Positions 11,774 to 14,083 of a stretch of 14,083 bases of DNA are shown here, piece after piece; within the stretch, counting starts at the first letter, position 1; every line of letters starts with the position of its first letter. Origin of the DNA: Ruminococcus sp. (GTDB lineage: Bacteria; Bacillota; Clostridia; Oscillospirales; Acutalibacteraceae); NCBI GenBank assembly GCA_022510985.1, contig JAFLSL010000006.1, forward strand, positions 1 through 14,083. Reading direction: 5' to 3'. The notes below the pieces were generated by a model, which was not told the DNA's origin, ran no database searches, and saw only the letters and a program-made list of their open reading frames with translations. Position numbers and translations under genes: made by a program.

Positions 11774-12967
11774 ATGGAATATTTTTCTGCGGCGGATATA
11801 CTTATCCCAAAAAAAGATTTTGAAAAATGGGCGGTTATCGCCTGCGACCAATATACTTCCGAAAGAAATTATTGGCAGGATGTTGAGAGAATAACAGAGG
11901 GTTATCCTTCGGCACTTAATATAGTTCTGCCAGAAGTTTATCTAAAAAAAGATAACAGCGAGAGGATTAACGACATCAACGAAACAATGCTTGAGTATCT
12001 CGAGGGAGATGTTTTTGAGGAACATAAAAACTCGATGATTTACGTTGAGCGTGAATCTAACCATACAATTCGCCGAGGCTTAGTCGGGGTTATCGACCTT
12101 GAAGATTATGATTATAAAAAGGACAGTGACGCACTTATAAGGGCTACCGAGGCCACGGTTTTAGACCGTATTCCACCGAGAATTGAAATCAGAAAAAACG
12201 CCAGCCTAGAAATGCCCCACGTAATACTTCTTTTTGATGATCCTAAGCTTTCGGTTATTGAGCCTTTAAAGGATAAAAAGAAGAATTTTAAATCCGCTTA
12301 CAACTTCGAGCTTATGAAGGGCGGCGGACATATTGACGGATGGTTTTTAGACGAGCAGACAATTTGCGAGGTGCAAAATGCTCTTAAAAGGCTTTTGGAA
12401 AGCAAGGATGACACAATGCTCTTTGCGGTAGGCGACGGAAACCATTCGCTCGCTTCAGCTAAGGAATGTTACAATCTTTCCAAAAATCCGCTTGAAAGAT
12501 ACGCACTCGTAGAAATTGTAAACATCCACGACGAAAGTATATCATTCCAGCCGATTTACAGAGTACTCTTTAATGTTGACGAAAAGGATTTTCTCGACAG
12601 CTTTAAAATATACACCGATCATATGGGCAGTCAGAACACGCAGTTCTTTGAATATGTTTCAACTAAAAAGAGCGGATTTTTAGAGGTTAAATCGACAGCA
12701 AAGCTTCCTATCGGAACACTGCAGGGATTTATCGACCGCTATGTCAGTGCTCACCCGAACGTAAAGGTTGATTATATTCACGGCAGCGAGGTTGTAAGAA
12801 AGCTCTGCAAAACCCCGAACACCTTAGGTTTTCTTTTTGACGGTATGACAAAGGCTGAGCTATTCCCCGCGATTTCAGCTGACGGCTCTCTGCCGAGAAA
12901 GACATTCTCTATGGGACACGCTCAGGATAAACGCTTTTACCTTGAGGCCAGGAGAATTAAGAGTTAA
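11774..12967 (+). CDS. DUF1015 family protein
   Basis: A cytoplasmic protein of the DUF1015 family, 397 residues, full length for the family. Conserved stretches include VIACDQYTSE (21-30), the signature GDGNHSLASAK (220-230), AHPNVKVDYIHG (326-337) and the C-terminal PRKTFSMGHAQDKRFYLEA region (374-392). The family is common in anaerobic Firmicutes and has been linked by sequence to SerK/ParB-like proteins with ATP/ADP-dependent kinase activity; that would make a small-molecule kinase possible, but no partner gene here supports a specific substrate. Start ATG 11774 has GAGGTG (11764-11769) upstream at good spacing; an earlier in-frame ATG at 11726 lies within the promoter and is rejected. 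The gene is monocistronic between two terminators. Confidence 0.88.
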   Translation: MEYFSAADILIPKKDFEKWAVIACDQYTSERNYWQDVERITEGYPSALNIVLPEVYLKKDNSERINDINETMLEYLEGDVFEEHKNSMIYVERESNHTIRRGLVGVIDLEDYDYKKDSDALIRATEATVLDRIPPRIEIRKNASLEMPHVILLFDDPKLSVIEPLKDKKKNFKSAYNFELMKGGGHIDGWFLDEQTICEVQNALKRLLESKDDTMLFAVGDGNHSLASAKECYNLSKNPLERYALVEIVNIHDESISFQPIYRVLFNVDEKDFLDSFKIYTDHMGSQNTQFFEYVSTKKSGFLEVKSTAKLPIGTLQGFIDRYVSAHPNVKVDYIHGSEVVRKLCKTPNTLGFLFDGMTKAELFPAISADGSLPRKTFSMGHAQDKRFYLEARRIKS

Positions 12968-12974
12968 GAGTTAA
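12957..12974 (+). repeat. Short tandem TTAAGAG repeat across the DUF1015 stop
   Basis: TTAAGAG (12957-12963), TTAAGAG (12964-12970) and a partial TTAA (12971-12974). The stop codon TAA (12965-12967) lies in the second unit, so unit changes would move or duplicate the stop without affecting the protein body. Confidence 0.7.
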
Positions 12975-12979
12975 TAATC

Positions 12980-13011
12980 AAAAAGAGGACATCTCACGAT
13001 GTCCTCTTTTT
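12980..13011. terminator. Bidirectional terminator between converging genes
   Basis: AGAGGACATC (12984-12993) pairs perfectly with GATGTCCTCT (12998-13007), loop TCAC, flanked by AAAAA on the left and TTTTT on the right. It serves the DUF1015 gene on the plus strand and the esterase gene on the minus strand. Confidence 0.95.
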
Positions 13012-13031
13012 GTTATATTTTCACTTGTGTT

Positions 13032-14083
13032 TTAACCCAAAAGTCCCCAAGATAGGAATTCAGGGAATATAATTCTCCACCAAGCCTCGTTGTGTTCGCC
13101 TTTGTCTTCGATTGAAAGCTTAATTTTATCGGGACTGTAGCCTTTTGAGATAAGTCGTGTGTTCATTGAGATAACGTCGGGGTAAAGCTCATCTTCAAGC
13201 CCTACTTTTCCGTTGTAGATGTAGAGCCTCGGCATATCAGCGGAGGTGAAGTCAAACTTTGAAAGATAGGAATTCCAAACATTTGAATTGAAGAGCAAGA
13301 ACGCCGGAGAAAGTGCACCGATTCCGCCGAATTTATCCTTATTCTCCATTCCGATATAGAATGCCTCAAGTCCGCCCGAGCTTGAACCTGCTATAAAGTT
13401 ATCAACTCTTGCGGGTGAGGAATTGTAATTTTTCTGTACATACGGCATAACGGTATTTACGACGAAATCGGAGAACTGTTTACCCGTACGGTTTGAAAAT
13501 TCGTTCGCATAAGACGGAACAACCGGGCCTAAATCGGGTGTCAGCTCGCTGTCACGCTTGCTGTTTCCGTTATCAATTCCGACGATAATTACTCCCCTAC
13601 CGCCGTTTGACATCATAGATTCAACCGCGTCGGTAACTTCCCAGCCGCCGTAGCCGTCCTGATGGTCGTCATCAAAAAGATTCTGACCGTCCATTATATA
13701 AACAGTTCTGAACTTGTCTGCGGAGGTTGCTGAATAATCAGCCGGCGTCCATATCCAGATTTTCTTTGTATAACCTGCTGAATACGTTAAATTAGTTTTA
13801 GTAATTTTGCCTCCGTCGGCACCTGAAACCGCATAGGTTCCCACAAGCATAGCTCCTGAGTTTGAGCTGTCGGAAATAAAGAAGCCTGAGCTTGCCTTAT
13901 TAACGGGGATATTCACCGTCTGCTGTGATGAGCCGTTATTAAAGATTATTCTATCGTATTTATTGACATCAACGGTCGAGGAATATATCCTCTCACCGTA
14001 ATCATTTGAGGTATATTTTGTAATCGGAGTTCCGGGCCAAGACTTTTCGGTTGCCTGAGTTTGGGAATTATAAAGGTAGAAAT
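13032..14083 (-). CDS. Extracellular esterase (alpha/beta hydrolase) with starch-binding-like module, C-terminal part
   Basis: The frame is open to the window edge, giving 349 visible residues; the start lies beyond 14083, so the GTG at 13916 is internal. Visible residues 1-60 (FYLYNSQTQATEKSWPGTP, then DYGERIYS and YDRIIFNNGSSQQTVNIPV) look like a CBM26-type starch-binding module: the WPG and IIFNNGS-QQTV motifs are typical. From about 80 an esterase D/feruloyl-esterase-like domain (PF00756 type) follows: YIMDGQNLFDD, the nucleophile elbow AGSSSGG (231-237, Ser likely S234), a probable acid in GLEDELYPD, and His in GEHNEAWW (H330), near the end SWGLLG. Such proteins deacylate plant polysaccharides or other carbohydrate esters outside the cell; the substrate is not determinable. 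Further N-terminal modules and a signal peptide are expected upstream. Confidence 0.88.
   Translation of the reverse strand, partial: FYLYNSQTQATEKSWPGTPITKYTSNDYGERIYSSTVDVNKYDRIIFNNGSSQQTVNIPVNKASSGFFISDSSNSGAMLVGTYAVSGADGGKITKTNLTYSAGYTKKIWIWTPADYSATSADKFRTVYIMDGQNLFDDDHQDGYGGWEVTDAVESMMSNGGRGVIIVGIDNGNSKRDSELTPDLGPVVPSYANEFSNRTGKQFSDFVVNTVMPYVQKNYNSSPARVDNFIAGSSSGGLEAFYIGMENKDKFGGIGALSPAFLLFNSNVWNSYLSKFDFTSADMPRLYIYNGKVGLEDELYPDVISMNTRLISKGYSPDKIKLSIEDKGEHNEAWWRIIFPEFLSWGLLG

Noticed and set aside
13032..13916. Esterase gene beginning at the GTG at 13916
   Set aside because: The frame stays open to 14083 and encodes a recognisable carbohydrate-binding module, so 13916 is internal and the start is outside the window.

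Overview
The window looks like a chromosomal segment of a low-to-moderate-GC, Gram-positive gut-type Clostridia (Oscillospirales/Ruminococcaceae-like). This is inferred from the gene content (NadB-NadC, ECF-type ThiT, DUF1292, DUF951, an Fn3-L,D-transpeptidase, a starch-binding-like module fused to an esterase), strong Shine-Dalgarno sequences, and several TTG starts. No species can be named from the sequence alone.

Layout. Positions 1-1699 (+): the 3' part of nadB overlapping nadC, i.e. de novo NAD synthesis. Positions 1700-2810 (+): a promoter, a TPP riboswitch, an intrinsic terminator and thiT, a thiamine-responsive uptake unit; this ThiT carries an unusual extra C-terminal membrane region. 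Positions 2819-3888 (+): two single genes, a maltose/galactoside-type O-acetyltransferase and a DUF1292 acidic protein. Positions 3889-4540 (+): an AT-rich accessory-looking stretch. It holds a promoter followed directly by a 132-nt near-perfect inverted repeat and a terminator, best read as an undescribed structured RNA or leader. After it come a frame-disrupted, truncated membrane-anchored protein gene and a terminator.

Positions 4515-4718 (-): tRNA-Arg(ACG) with its own promoter. Its 3' end is duplicated in inverted orientation just downstream, making a roughly 90-bp palindrome. Positions 4726-9695 (-): a compact operon read right to left from a clear promoter: DUF951 protein, prfA (RF1), tsaC-type t6A synthase, coaE, a lytic transglycosylase and an M18 aminopeptidase. 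No intrinsic terminator is visible before the tRNA, so operon transcripts may run into it. Positions 9696-9887: a divergent AT-rich intergenic region with two dyads. Positions 9888-11695 (+): a secreted four-Fn3 L,D-transpeptidase. Positions 11717-13011 (+): a DUF1015 protein. Positions 13032-14083 (-): the C-terminal part of a large extracellular esterase preceded by a starch-binding-like module, sharing a bidirectional terminator with the DUF1015 gene.

The best candidates for something undescribed are the 3937-4131 RNA element with its possible kissing-loop terminator, the downstream frame-disrupted gene with an A-AAA-AAA heptamer, and the inverted tRNA-3'-end duplication. Most of the remaining genes are ordinary housekeeping genes.
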